From RUG11867 sp964472425 (lineage in GTDB: Bacteria; Bacillota_I; Bacilli_A; RF39; UBA660): DNA of 14,229 nucleotides. The stretch lies in contig CAYYLF010000038.1 of assembly GCA_964472425.1 (NCBI GenBank), positions 1 to 14,229 of the forward strand, written 5' to 3'. Every line of letters starts with the position of its first letter. Position 1 is the first letter of the stretch. The notes beneath the pieces were generated by a model. That model was not told the DNA's origin and made no database searches. It saw nothing but the letters and a program-made list of their open reading frames with translations. A program made the position numbers and the translations under genes. Below, piece by piece: positions 1-7,179 of the stretch.

Positions 1-138
1 CTTAATTCTCGTCACTCTTTTAAGTCTTTTTTATTTATTGGCTGTGAATAGTAACACACCATTTTTACACTGGTCTACACTACATACTAGCATTTTACGG
101 TATATTATGCTACAATACAATCGGAAAGGAAGAAAATT
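1..138. other. Intergenic leader before the HD gene; no gene recognised
   Basis: No convincing gene is seen in this stretch. One plus-strand frame is open from base 1 to a TAG at 49-51, so it could be the tail of a gene that starts outside the window, but 16 codons are too few to call. The rest is AT-rich upstream sequence carrying a probable promoter for the next gene. Confidence 0.5.
108..131 (+). promoter_or_regulatory. Extended -10 promoter and ribosome binding site of the HD gene
   Basis: TGCTACAAT at 108-116 reads as an extended -10 element (TGn plus TACAAT). No good -35 hexamer sits 16-18 bases upstream, which an extended -10 can tolerate. Transcription would begin near 123, giving a leader of about 15 bases that consists mostly of the ribosome binding site AAAGGAAG ahead of the ATG at 139. 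This is a pattern-based call. Confidence 0.4.
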
Positions 139-762
139 ATGAACGAGAATATAATCGAATTTTATCTTGCTGCTAGCAATTTGAAGACTACCATTCGTAC
201 AGGATGGAAAGAAGTGGGAATCCCTTCCGATGTACTCGAATCGGTTGCCGACCACGTATATGGTTGCTTAACACTGCTATTCGGACTAGTGAGTGAAAAA
301 GACTATTCTCACTTGGACTTGATAAAGGTTATCAAAATGATTTTTGTAAAAGAGCTAGCAAAAGCCGTCACTTCTGAACAAAGTGTCATTTCTAGCGAAG
401 ACAAGAGTCAGGCGAATAGAAATGCGGTCGCATCTATCGTAAGTCGTCTAAAAACTGCCGACGAACTACTCGCCATCTACGATGAAGCCATTGCTCACGA
501 GACTGCCGAAGCTAAGTTTGTTCAATGCCTGTCTAAAATCGAATCTGATCTTCAGGCCAAAAAGTACGAACTACAAGGACATTTCACTGTCGAAAATGCT
601 CGTGCAGATGTCGCCAACTATCCTAAAGAACTAGCGGAAGAAATCTTACCGCAAGTCGAAAATGCCAGTGACGGATGGATATTGTTCGACAGAAGATACT
701 ATGCTGGAGATGAAACCTTCACGAGTCTATCTGAAGATATCCAAAATTTAAAATCGTTATAA
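139..762 (+). CDS. HD-domain (YfbR/HD_3-like) protein with degenerate metal site, probable pseudoenzyme
   Basis: A 207-residue protein with the layout of the YfbR-like HD family, whose active members are metal-dependent 5'-deoxynucleotidases. Recognisable landmarks are an R-x-GW segment (R20, G22, W23), ESVADH (34-39), and the later ETAEAKFV (121-128) and KIESDLQAKKY (133-143) stretch. The catalytic family binds metal through H...HD...D. Here the first His (H39) is present, but the HD pair is replaced by V70-K71 in the segment MIFVKELAK, where the family has a pattern like (L/I)HDLAE, and the distal Asp is S132. The frame is intact and well expressed-looking (AAAGGA site, ATG start), so this is a maintained protein rather than debris. 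Known: the family chemistry. Inferred: loss of phosphohydrolase activity and a possible binding or regulatory role. Confidence 0.75.
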   Translation: MNENIIEFYLAASNLKTTIRTGWKEVGIPSDVLESVADHVYGCLTLLFGLVSEKDYSHLDLIKVIKMIFVKELAKAVTSEQSVISSEDKSQANRNAVASIVSRLKTADELLAIYDEAIAHETAEAKFVQCLSKIESDLQAKKYELQGHFTVENARADVANYPKELAEEILPQVENASDGWILFDRRYYAGDETFTSLSEDIQNLKSL

Positions 763-763
763 C

Positions 764-797
764 ACGAAAAAAACTGCAAATCTGCAGTTTTTTTCGT
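764..797. terminator. Bidirectional intrinsic terminator between convergent genes
   Basis: A perfect 15-bp inverted repeat (arms 764-778 and 783-797, loop AATC) contains an A7 tract in one arm and a T7 tract in the other, so it can terminate on both strands. It follows the TAA of the HD gene directly and ends one base before the TGA (799-801) of the last exporter gene on the minus strand. Confidence 0.88.
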
Positions 798-798
798 A

Positions 799-1944
799 TC
801 ATCCTATTTTCTGTTTCTTTTTAGATAATATGTTCGTGACTATCACGAATCCGACCGCAAATCCGACTAAGACTCCCATGTTCAAAAGTAACGGTTTGAT
901 TGCCACCCAATCGAATACCTCGATAGTTTTAATCATCTCGTTCGTTTTGATAAACCAGTAAGACGGCAAGATGTGTGCGATGTTTAAAACCGTATCTGGA
1001 AGCCATTCCATCGGTACGAAAGCTCCACACAAGAAACTCGAACCCAAAGCGATGACGTTAACTATCCCGTTTATCGCTTCCTTATTGCGGACGATTGTTC
1101 CCAACAGAAAGGCGATGGTCAAAGCACAAAATGAGAAAATGAACGAATTTATTATCAAGAATAGCCCGTGCATAGAAAACATCACGTCGCCCACGAGTAT
1201 CAAACTGATGAGAACGTACACTGACCACAAACCCAAAGAGAATAGAGCATTACACCAAAGCAACTTCCTGTTGAAAGACTTGTAATTCATGCTGCTGACG
1301 ATTGTCCTCTTCGCGATGCCCTCGCTTCGGAATATCGACAACACGAGACAAATGATGAATATGGCCCCGGCTAGTAAACAATAATTCATGAAATTGTAAT
1401 ACCTGCTAGCCTTCTCGAGTCCCGTCGAATCGAGTTTCGAAGTCACTCTTACCGAGACGTTCGAACTCAAAGTCTTCTCGGTCGCTTTGACGATTTCTTT
1501 TTCTTCCTCCACGAGCTCCCGGTAAGTATTCGCCACTCTCACATACCTTTCGAGCATCATCTCGGCCAAACTAGCCTGATAATCTCCCGTACTCTTGACT
1601 TCTATCTTGGGATTCTTGCCGGCCAAAAAATCGTCTCGATAACCATCGGGAATGTAGATGATATAATTGACGTCGCGATAAAAGAGTGCATCCAACCTTT
1701 CATCCTCGACCTCGTATTCTTTTATGATAGAATTCTCGCTCATATAATCGACGAGACTGGCCGTAATGCCTTCATCGACGTCTTCGTTCACGATTGCCAC
1801 ATCCGGTTTACTCGCTTCGAAAGTCGCGACAGTCTCGTTCGCGGACATGTTGAAAGCACTAAAGAATACCAAAAACATCGTATACATGATGATTGGAGCC
1901 TTGCACTTGTTCAAAATCTTCAAGAAAGTCTTAAATACTATCAT
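799..1944 (-). CDS. ABC-2 type exporter permease (second of two)
   Basis: A 381-residue integral membrane subunit of an ABC exporter. It has the ABC-2/YhgE-like layout: one N-terminal membrane segment (about 16-34), a large extracytoplasmic domain (about 35-180), then roughly five or six membrane segments (about 184-204, 228-250, 256-282, 292-314, 350-371) and a short basic tail (KKKQK). The start overlaps the end of the previous permease by 14 bases, and its AGGAGG site lies inside that gene, so translation is likely coupled. Together with the other permease it probably forms the heterodimeric channel driven by the ATPase two genes upstream. The substrate (drug, peptide, lipid or polysaccharide) cannot be told from sequence. 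The gene ends at the shared terminator. Confidence 0.85.
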   Translation of the reverse strand: MIVFKTFLKILNKCKAPIIMYTMFLVFFSAFNMSANETVATFEASKPDVAIVNEDVDEGITASLVDYMSENSIIKEYEVEDERLDALFYRDVNYIIYIPDGYRDDFLAGKNPKIEVKSTGDYQASLAEMMLERYVRVANTYRELVEEEKEIVKATEKTLSSNVSVRVTSKLDSTGLEKASRYYNFMNYCLLAGAIFIICLVLSIFRSEGIAKRTIVSSMNYKSFNRKLLWCNALFSLGLWSVYVLISLILVGDVMFSMHGLFLIINSFIFSFCALTIAFLLGTIVRNKEAINGIVNVIALGSSFLCGAFVPMEWLPDTVLNIAHILPSYWFIKTNEMIKTIEVFDWVAIKPLLLNMGVLVGFAVGFVIVTNILSKKKQKIG

Positions 1945-3112
1945 ATCTTTGCCTCCTCAAACTGAAACTGGCCGCGCCTATCATCACGGACGAAAACGCG
2001 AGCAAACTAAACAAATCGAAATAAAACCGCGTATTCGTACTGTAATAATATAGAGCATAAAACCCGTCCGTTATCATGTTCGCCGGATTTATCATGTTTA
2101 CGAAAGGCACGTTTACATCGACGATATATTTCATCGTAATGCCCATCATGCCGGCTAAGAAACATCCGAACATCGTCACCGAAATTATGATGCCGGTCTT
2201 CGTATCTTCTTTTGCTTTGAATAAAGCCGCGACCGCGACCCCCATCGAAAGTCCGGCCAAACTTCCTACCGCGGCCAAAAGTGCGATGAGAGAAAACTTC
2301 GTTCCGTAATCTACTCCTAGAACCAAAATCGTATAGGCAAAAAGGAGAACTACACCCGCAAGTTGGACGACGTAACTTGCCAAAACGCTGCTCAAGATGA
2401 GTGACCTCTTGGCCGTCGGACTGACCGCGACCCTCTTACCTTTATTGCTCATATTCGCCAAACACTGATTGATAGCGTACATACCTAACGTCCCTCCGTA
2501 GAGACAAGTCATGGCAATCAAAGTATAAAACTCGATCATAGTATAACTCATATTTTCGTTCGATGCATCCGCGATGTTGGCCTCCGCTCCTTCGATTTTC
2601 TCCTTCACTTCTAAATACAGATTGCGATAAAATCCGTCGATATCGCTCACTCCGGCTGGCAATCTGCTCCCAGCACTAGCCATCACGGTCGAAAATATGC
2701 TTTCGTACTCGCCTATCTCTTCGACAACGTACTTCAAAATCGTCTCGTCCACTCCGTTCGAATTGACGACTACCGAAGGTTCATCCTTCAAAACGAGGTA
2801 ACCTGCAATCTCGTCGTTCGCAAGCATTCGCTCGGCCTCATCTTCTTCCACATATGAGATATCGAAAAGTCTATCCTCGACCGATTCGTCTCCCAAGTTT
2901 GCAAACACTTGCTTGTACACTTCGTTTTCTCTAAACTTCGCATTATCGACGACGGCAATATCTATGATATCCAACTTCTCGCTCGATTCGATGTTCGAAA
3001 AAGCCATATTGAAGAAAGTACCCAAGATGATGGGAAAAGCGAAAGTCCAAAAAATCATCATCCTATTGCGGAACATCGTCTTGACCGCATACTTAAAATT
3101 GTGCCAAAACAT
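1931..3112 (-). CDS. ABC-2 type exporter permease (first of two)
   Basis: A 393-residue membrane protein of the same architecture as its downstream neighbour: amphipathic start, membrane segment about 19-38, an acidic extracytoplasmic domain to about 185, then five or six membrane segments in the C-terminal half, ending in a basic tail (RRQRY). The start ATG overlaps the TGA of the ATPase by one base (TGATG), a classical coupling arrangement, with a GGAA-type site upstream. The two permeases are diverged paralogues in layout, consistent with an asymmetric channel. The context (TetR regulator plus ATPase) suggests export of a toxic compound; that role is an inference. Confidence 0.86.
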   Translation of the reverse strand: MFWHNFKYAVKTMFRNRMMIFWTFAFPIILGTFFNMAFSNIESSEKLDIIDIAVVDNAKFRENEVYKQVFANLGDESVEDRLFDISYVEEDEAERMLANDEIAGYLVLKDEPSVVVNSNGVDETILKYVVEEIGEYESIFSTVMASAGSRLPAGVSDIDGFYRNLYLEVKEKIEGAEANIADASNENMSYTMIEFYTLIAMTCLYGGTLGMYAINQCLANMSNKGKRVAVSPTAKRSLILSSVLASYVVQLAGVVLLFAYTILVLGVDYGTKFSLIALLAAVGSLAGLSMGVAVAALFKAKEDTKTGIIISVTMFGCFLAGMMGITMKYIVDVNVPFVNMINPANMITDGFYALYYYSTNTRFYFDLFSLLAFSSVMIGAASFSLRRQRYDSI

Positions 3113-4050
3113 CAGTCTCTCAGTTCCTTTCCCGTGAGTTCCAAGAAGACGTCGTTCAAAGTCGGTCTTTCTGAGAATATTTTCGTATACTTGACTCTCT
3201 TGCTTTTCAAGAAATCCAATAACTGATCCAAATTGTTCTTTCCCTTTTTGTAAGTGATGAAGAGAACACCATTTTCGTAATTGACCATCTCGACCGTCTT
3301 GAAGTTCTCGATTTCCTCGACTACACTTCTCTTCAAACCATCGACTTCGACGGTCACCTTCTCTTCGATGCTTGCCAAGGCTTTTAGTTCGTCGGTAGTT
3401 CCCGCCGCGATTACTTTTCCTTTATCCAAAATGATGATTCTATCGCATAATATCTCGACTTCTTCCATGTAATGAGTCGTATACACTATGCTTGCCCCCG
3501 CCTCGCGCAAAGCCTTGATGCCGTCCAATATGTTGTTCCTACTTTGTGGGTCGACGGCCACCGTCGGTTCATCTAGAAAAATGAGCTTGGGCTTGTGTGC
3601 TATTCCACAGGCGATGTTCAGCCTTCTAAGTAATCCACCCGACAACTGTTTAGGATAAAACTTCTTAAAATCTTCGAGCCCGACTAACGAAATTGCCTCG
3701 TCGATATATTCTTTTCTTACGTTTTTATCTTTTATGTAAAGACCACAAAAATAATCGATGTTTTCCCAAACCGTCAACTCCTCGAACACGGCCACATCCT
3801 GAAACACTACTCCGATTTGCCTTTTCAACTCGTACGCATCGGGATGCATCTCGGTCCCGAATATCTTTATCTTGCCCGAAGTGTAGTTTAGCAAAGATAA
3901 TATGCAATTGATGGTCGTCGATTTGCCCGAGCCGTTCGGTCCCAAAAGACCTAATATCTCGCCTTCTTTTACCTCGAAACTCAAATCGTCGACTGCCTTC
4001 ACATTCTTGTATTCTTTCGTCAAATTCTCGACTTCTATTACCTTTTTCAT
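3112..4050 (-). CDS. ABC transporter ATP-binding protein (CcmA/DrrA-like)
   Basis: The 312-residue ATPase of the exporter. Motifs are complete: Walker A GPNGSGKST (37-45), Q-loop Gln 84 (VVFQD), signature LSGGL followed by LRRLNIA (136-146), Walker B ending in LDEP (D160, E161), and the switch His 193 (TTHYMEE). The PTVAVDPQSR D-loop and a C-terminal extension of about 90 residues are typical of DrrA-like drug exporters. The start chosen is the ATG at 4048-4050: it follows AAGGAGG, overlaps the TetR stop as ATGA, and gives the family N-terminus. The frame stays open upstream to 4188, but that part is only antisense-free overlap with the regulator gene. It powers the two downstream permeases. 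Confidence 0.93.
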   Translation of the reverse strand: MKKVIEVENLTKEYKNVKAVDDLSFEVKEGEILGLLGPNGSGKSTTINCILSLLNYTSGKIKIFGTEMHPDAYELKRQIGVVFQDVAVFEELTVWENIDYFCGLYIKDKNVRKEYIDEAISLVGLEDFKKFYPKQLSGGLLRRLNIACGIAHKPKLIFLDEPTVAVDPQSRNNILDGIKALREAGASIVYTTHYMEEVEILCDRIIILDKGKVIAAGTTDELKALASIEEKVTVEVDGLKRSVVEEIENFKTVEMVNYENGVLFITYKKGKNNLDQLLDFLKSKRVKYTKIFSERPTLNDVFLELTGKELRD

Positions 4051-4622
4051 TTGTTTAATCCTTCCTCCTTCATAAATCCTATGAGCATCTCGCGAACCGT
4101 CTTCTCGAGCAAAACAGAAATCTCTACATCGCTTATGGAAATCGTCTTGGCCGCGACTAGACAAGCTATGCCGTGTGTGAAAATCCATACCTTCACATGA
4201 AACTTCTTTTGCAATTCGTACGAAAGACCTGTGAGCTCTTGCCCCGTTTTTATTATTGCCTCACCCATTCGGTCGGCCATGATAAATGCTTCGGCATCGA
4301 GTTTGGTCTTTTGCATGAATAGTGCTTTAAAAAACTCCGGATGCTCCTTAGCAAAAGTGATGTAACCGATTCCCGTTTGCTTATATGCCTTTTCGCTTCC
4401 CACTTCGACAGTCATGTATTCTCTATATGTATCGTACATCCTCGCAAAGACTGCCTCTTCGAGTTCGCCCATATTGGCAAAATTGTGAAATATCGGCTGA
4501 ACCGAGCAACCCAAATTGCTTGCCACTTTTCGTGCATTTACAAAATGCAATCCCTCTTTCTCGACTATTTTCAAAGCCGCGTCTATTATTTCTTCCCTTC
4601 GATATTTCTTTGCTGGTGGCAT
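4047..4622 (-). CDS. TetR/AcrR-family transcriptional regulator
   Basis: A 191-residue TetR-type repressor and the first gene of the exporter operon. The N-terminal helix-turn-helix spans about residues 10-55 (RREEIIDAALKIVEKEG, then ARKVASNLGCSVQPIFHNF, with the recognition helix near 40-47). The rest is the all-helical ligand-binding and dimerisation domain. The ATG at 4620-4622 follows AAGGAGA. The stop overlaps the ATPase start as ATGA. Such regulators usually repress their own operon until the exported compound binds. The inverted repeat at 4639-4652, just downstream of the expected transcription start, fits that model. The ligand is unknown. Confidence 0.9.
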   Translation of the reverse strand: MPPAKKYRREEIIDAALKIVEKEGLHFVNARKVASNLGCSVQPIFHNFANMGELEEAVFARMYDTYREYMTVEVGSEKAYKQTGIGYITFAKEHPEFFKALFMQKTKLDAEAFIMADRMGEAIIKTGQELTGLSYELQKKFHVKVWIFTHGIACLVAAKTISISDVEISVLLEKTVREMLIGFMKEEGLNK

Positions 4623-4638
4623 ACCATCTCTCCTTTAG

Positions 4639-4652
4639 ATAACAACTGTTAT
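4639..4652. promoter_or_regulatory. Candidate TetR operator
   Basis: ATAACA-AC-TGTTAT is a perfect 6+6 inverted repeat with a 2-base centre. It lies between the -10 of the exporter promoter and the ribosome binding site of tetR, where binding by a TetR-family dimer would block transcription. It is short for a TetR site, so the true operator may extend further with imperfect symmetry. Confidence 0.45.
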
Positions 4653-4664
4653 ATATCAACTGAA

Positions 4665-4693
4665 ATTATACACTTATTACTCATTAAAGTAAA
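4665..4693 (-). promoter_or_regulatory. Promoter of the tetR-ABC exporter operon
   Basis: On the minus strand a perfect -10 TATAAT (4665-4670) is preceded, after a 17-base spacer, by TTTACT (4688-4693) as a -35. The start point would be near 4658, about 36 bases before the tetR ATG. Confidence 0.65.
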
Positions 4694-4694
4694 G

Positions 4695-4724
4695 AAAAAA
4701 GTCGACCAAACATAAGTCAACTTT
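4695..4724 (-). terminator. Intrinsic terminator of the toxin-antitoxin cassette
   Basis: On the minus strand AAAGTTGAC pairs with GTCGACTTT (arms 4716-4724 and 4698-4706; 9 bp with one G-T pair) around a 9-base loop, followed by a T run (A6 at 4695-4700 on the plus strand). The stop codon of the partner gene lies inside the upstream arm. The element separates the cassette from the exporter promoter that begins just after it. Confidence 0.8.
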
Positions 4725-5394
4725 CCACGAATAAATCGTCGTAATCTTTAATAAATTCATCTAGACTCGTACATTCGCCTCTTTTGGCGGAATCTATCAA
4801 CATATTTAAAAGTTCTTTCCTATCGTATTCTTTAAAATCACCTGCAAAATCGACTTTCGAAAACACGCTTGGAGAACCGAATCCATATTTTATTTTGACA
4901 TCTCTACTCGATTCTCGACAAATCAAATGATTATTATCCAAAAATAGTATTTCAAAAATGTTGTCATATATCTTTGTACCTATAGCTCTTTTACCATTGC
5001 TAAAAGCAAACTCAAAGTACATCCTCTCGAATTCATCTACTTTCTCTCTAGGCATTCCATAACCATTTATCAATACACCTTCTATTCTATCGATTATATT
5101 GTCATCGTTAAATTCATTATAATGAAATTGCGTCTTAAAACTTGAAGGAAAAAATTGATTGATAGCCATGGTAGATATGCTTTTTAAGGTCTCGAAAAAA
5201 TCACCTACCGCATTCACTGCATCTGCCTTATTACCATAAAAATTGTTAAAATTTGAAATTTTTATACTATGACCGTTAAAAAAAGAAAAGGAGAAGACTA
5301 TTCTTTCGTCGACAGCTCTATGTTTGCCAACTTTGACTAAAGTCTCTCCTCTTCCATTAGTTGGTACTTTTATCTGCTTATTCTTATAACCCAT
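4717..5394 (-). CDS. Probable toxin partner of the DUF4065 antitoxin (unassigned family)
   Basis: A 225-residue soluble protein, function not recognised. Visible features: a basic N-terminus, RIVFSFSFF at 31-39, an amphipathic stretch of about 57-82 (DAVNAVGDFFETLKSIS), and near the middle GVLINGYG (106-113) and IYDNIFEILFLDNNHLI (142-158). From memory, a short FSF/FxYL motif followed by an I/VFxIxxLDxNH motif recurs in proteins encoded beside DUF4065 genes in phages and Gram-positive genomes; that match needs a search. The C-terminus is acidic (DEFIKDYDDLF). The chosen ATG (5392-5394) lies inside the end of the antitoxin gene, overlapping it by 11 bases (ATGGGTTATAA), so translation is probably coupled. 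Its partnership implies a toxin or effector, but no catalytic motif is obvious. Confidence 0.6.
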   Translation of the reverse strand: MGYKNKQIKVPTNGRGETLVKVGKHRAVDERIVFSFSFFNGHSIKISNFNNFYGNKADAVNAVGDFFETLKSISTMAINQFFPSSFKTQFHYNEFNDDNIIDRIEGVLINGYGMPREKVDEFERMYFEFAFSNGKRAIGTKIYDNIFEILFLDNNHLICRESSRDVKIKYGFGSPSVFSKVDFAGDFKEYDRKELLNMLIDSAKRGECTSLDEFIKDYDDLFVES

Positions 5395-5851
5395 TATAAT
5401 AATTAAAAATGTCCTCGAGTGATAGTTTTTGATTAGACGATGCAGTTGCAATGGTATTTTTTCTTGCGTTTATCCACGGCATTTCTTGATGAGTCATATA
5501 TTCTAATTCATCCGCAGAGAATACGCCAAACTTTTTCCATATGTCTTCTAAAAAACTCTTTAAATCGTCGTTTTCAAATTCCATTGTAACATCGATTTTT
5601 GGCACTTCTCTCCAATTGTATACCTTATATTTAGAATACAATGATGGAAAAACTGGACCATGAATCCAAGCCTCGGGAACCTCCTCGAACAGCACATTGT
5701 CGATTTCATTTGGATTATGATTGTTTATAGCAATAAACCAAGAATAGGCATAATAAACCAATTTCTGTATTTTTTTTGGAGTGAGTTCAGATTTTGTCAA
5801 AAAGAAATCCGCAATCACAAAAGAATCTATTTCACTGTCCTTGATGACCAT
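5384..5851 (-). CDS. SocA/Panacea-domain (DUF4065, GepA-like) antitoxin
   Basis: A 155-residue protein with the three hallmark blocks of the DUF4065/SocA-like domain: LTPKKIQKLVYYAY (23-36), EAWIHGPVFPSLYSKYK (60-76) and LEYMTHQEMPWINAR (116-130). This fold is known as phage-associated GepA and as Panacea, a versatile antitoxin domain paired with many unrelated toxins. It spans nearly the whole protein, so there is no separate DNA-binding domain. The ATG at 5849-5851 follows GGGAGTGAGGAG. It is the first gene of a two-gene cassette with its own promoters and terminator. The cassette is more AT-rich and poorer in TCGA than its flanks, which suggests recent transfer. It likely neutralises the partner encoded immediately downstream. 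Confidence 0.85.
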   Translation of the reverse strand: MVIKDSEIDSFVIADFFLTKSELTPKKIQKLVYYAYSWFIAINNHNPNEIDNVLFEEVPEAWIHGPVFPSLYSKYKVYNWREVPKIDVTMEFENDDLKSFLEDIWKKFGVFSADELEYMTHQEMPWINARKNTIATASSNQKLSLEDIFNYYNGL

Positions 5852-5875
5852 AACTCCTCACTCCCTACTATAAAG

Positions 5876-5904
5876 ATTATATCATATCCATATGGTTATT
5901 TCCA
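5876..5904 (-). promoter_or_regulatory. Proximal promoter of the toxin-antitoxin cassette
   Basis: On the minus strand TATAAT (5876-5881) lies 17 bases downstream of TGGAAA (5899-5904). The start point would be near 5869, just ahead of the ribosome binding site. The spacer holds the palindrome described separately. Confidence 0.5.
5884..5899. promoter_or_regulatory. Palindromic operator candidate in the cassette promoter
   Basis: ATATCCATATGGTTAT is a 16-base near-perfect palindrome (core CCATATGG, one mismatched pair). It fills the spacer between the -35 and -10 of the proximal promoter. Such a position suits autoregulation by the antitoxin complex or by another repressor. The antitoxin shows no obvious helix-turn-helix, so the binder is unknown. 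Confidence 0.45.
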
Positions 5905-5919
5905 GTAGATGTGAAAACT

Positions 5920-5948
5920 ATTATACACCACTAAAAATGTAAAATCAA
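5920..5948 (-). promoter_or_regulatory. Distal promoter of the toxin-antitoxin cassette
   Basis: On the minus strand TTGATT (5943-5948), a 17-base spacer and TATAAT (5920-5925) form a good sigma-A-like promoter about 44 bases upstream of the proximal one. Tandem promoters would allow one to be repressed at the palindrome while the other is differently controlled. No terminator for the upstream ferritin-like gene is seen here, so read-through into the cassette is possible. Confidence 0.5.
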
Positions 5949-5979
5949 GACAAGCATATGACAATAGTTCGTAAATTTT

Positions 5980-6486
5980 TTATCCACGGCAAAGTTCCTG
6001 CAAATAGTAATGAAATATATCCAAATGCACCCTCTCGTCCGCGATGATTCTATCCAAAAGCTCCCGTATTTCTACATCATCTATCATCCTCTTATGTTTC
6101 ATGTAATTCTTAACCGCAGCCTCTTCTCTTGCGATATCCACTTCGAGCATGGACTTCAAGTCATTCTTGTACGGAACATCCAAACCACTCCAAGGTATCA
6201 CGAACCCGTCCTCCGATATAGACCCATAAACGGGATTAACTCCTAGCGCTTCGATGACTTGCCCCAACAACAGTAAGTGATGCATCTCTACTTTCGATAT
6301 ATCTCTCAAAACTCGCGCCAACTCCGGATGCTTGCTCTCGAGCACGAACGCTTGATACAAGTACAAGTGCAAGGCCGTCTCTTCGCTTTGTGCGCTCGCG
6401 TAGTCTTCCATGAGTAATCGAGCATATTCCCTATTGGGAATAGAAACGGTAACTCGGGGATAATCTCCTTCACTTCGACATATCAT
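5980..6486 (-). CDS. Ferritin-like (rubrerythrin/bacterioferritin-type) diiron protein
   Basis: A 168-residue four-helix-bundle protein with the carboxylate and histidine pattern of a dinuclear iron site: E35 in helix A (SEETALHLYLYQ), E67 and H70 in helix B (EMHH), E121 in helix C (DIAREEAAVKNY) and E151 and H154 in helix D (DERVH). A rubredoxin domain is absent (no CxxC pairs). This is the small ferritin-like family common in clostridia and related bacteria, generally linked to oxidative or metal stress; its exact reaction is not established. It lies 39 bases downstream of the membrane partner of an ECF sigma factor and looks like the third gene of that operon. The ribosome binding site (GGTGAAG) is modest. 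No terminator follows. Confidence 0.8.
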   Translation of the reverse strand: MICRSEGDYPRVTVSIPNREYARLLMEDYASAQSEETALHLYLYQAFVLESKHPELARVLRDISKVEMHHLLLLGQVIEALGVNPVYGSISEDGFVIPWSGLDVPYKNDLKSMLEVDIAREEAAVKNYMKHKRMIDDVEIRELLDRIIADERVHLDIFHYYLQELCRG

Positions 6487-6525
6487 AACACTTCACCACT
6501 TAAAAATATGCCATTCGAAGAACTC

Positions 6526-7179
6526 CTATTCCAAAATCGAATATAGAACTTTCAAAAAATCTTTCTCTTCGTACCCGACCGTCCGGATGTAAATCCACCT
6601 ATCGTGTGCGTACATGTTGGCCGAGTAAACTTGATATTCCACGACATTCGTGTATTTTTCCAAGTACACATCGACTCCCCGAACAGTAGACATTTTACCA
6701 TCATCGTTCACGAAAACTCCGCCGTAACACCACAAATCGACGGGACCTCTGTTCTCCTCTCCTATCGAAATTACGAATCTCCGGTCGTAGTCTTCACCTC
6801 TTATCTCGTACTGATTGGGGACAATTATTTCGCCCGAATCGCAGGCCGTAACGTATCCCGTCTGTACCTCACCACCTAACAATTCGATTCTAGAAAACCA
6901 ATCGAACTTCGAACTCAAGTCGACCTCGACGAAGTCTACACATACGTCGGACGAATTGCCCACATCATCCCTCCTATTCCAAAATAGCACATCGCTCTTT
7001 GGCACATCTCCATCTGGCTCGAATACCTTCCTATTCTCTCGCGCGAACAAAATCAAAGCCAACGCACAACAACTCACTAACGAAAACGCTATCCAAAACG
7101 ACCTCGCCCGAGTTCGTTTCTCGCCCTTTTCTATGGTATCCAAAATCTTCCGATAATTGTCATTCTTAGAATTCTTCAT
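6526..7179 (-). CDS. Single-pass membrane protein, probable anti-sigma partner of the ECF sigma factor
   Basis: A 217-residue protein: a short charged cytoplasmic N-terminus (1-26), one membrane segment (about 27-46) and an extracytoplasmic domain of about 170 residues with three cysteines. It starts as an ATGA overlap with the sigma-factor stop, the standard arrangement for a sigma/anti-sigma pair. No zinc anti-sigma motif (HxxxCxxC) is present and the cytoplasmic part is very short, so it may hold the sigma factor through a helix of only about 20 residues. The C-terminal end (WIYIRTVGYEEKDFLKVLYSIL) resembles the end of DUF4367-type outer domains found on other anti-sigma-like proteins; that is a weak similarity from memory. 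The role is inferred mainly from position. Confidence 0.6.
   Translation of the reverse strand: MKNSKNDNYRKILDTIEKGEKRTRARSFWIAFSLVSCCALALILFARENRKVFEPDGDVPKSDVLFWNRRDDVGNSSDVCVDFVEVDLSSKFDWFSRIELLGGEVQTGYVTACDSGEIIVPNQYEIRGEDYDRRFVISIGEENRGPVDLWCYGGVFVNDDGKMSTVRGVDVYLEKYTNVVEYQVYSANMYAHDRWIYIRTVGYEEKDFLKVLYSILE

Noticed and set aside
4051..4188. 46-codon N-terminal extension of the ABC ATPase frame
   Set aside because: It overlaps the TetR coding sequence, lacks family similarity, and the ATG at 4048-4050 has AAGGAGG and an ATGA overlap.
5395..5451. 19-codon extension of the toxin-partner frame
   Set aside because: It lies inside the antitoxin coding sequence; the ATG at 5392-5394 gives a normal 11-base overlap and a plausible N-terminus.
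7042..7101. Possible lipobox LVSC in the anti-sigma-like protein
   Set aside because: The hydrophobic stretch continues well past the cysteines (CCALALILF), which fits a membrane anchor better than a lipoprotein signal, and 26 charged or polar residues precede it.
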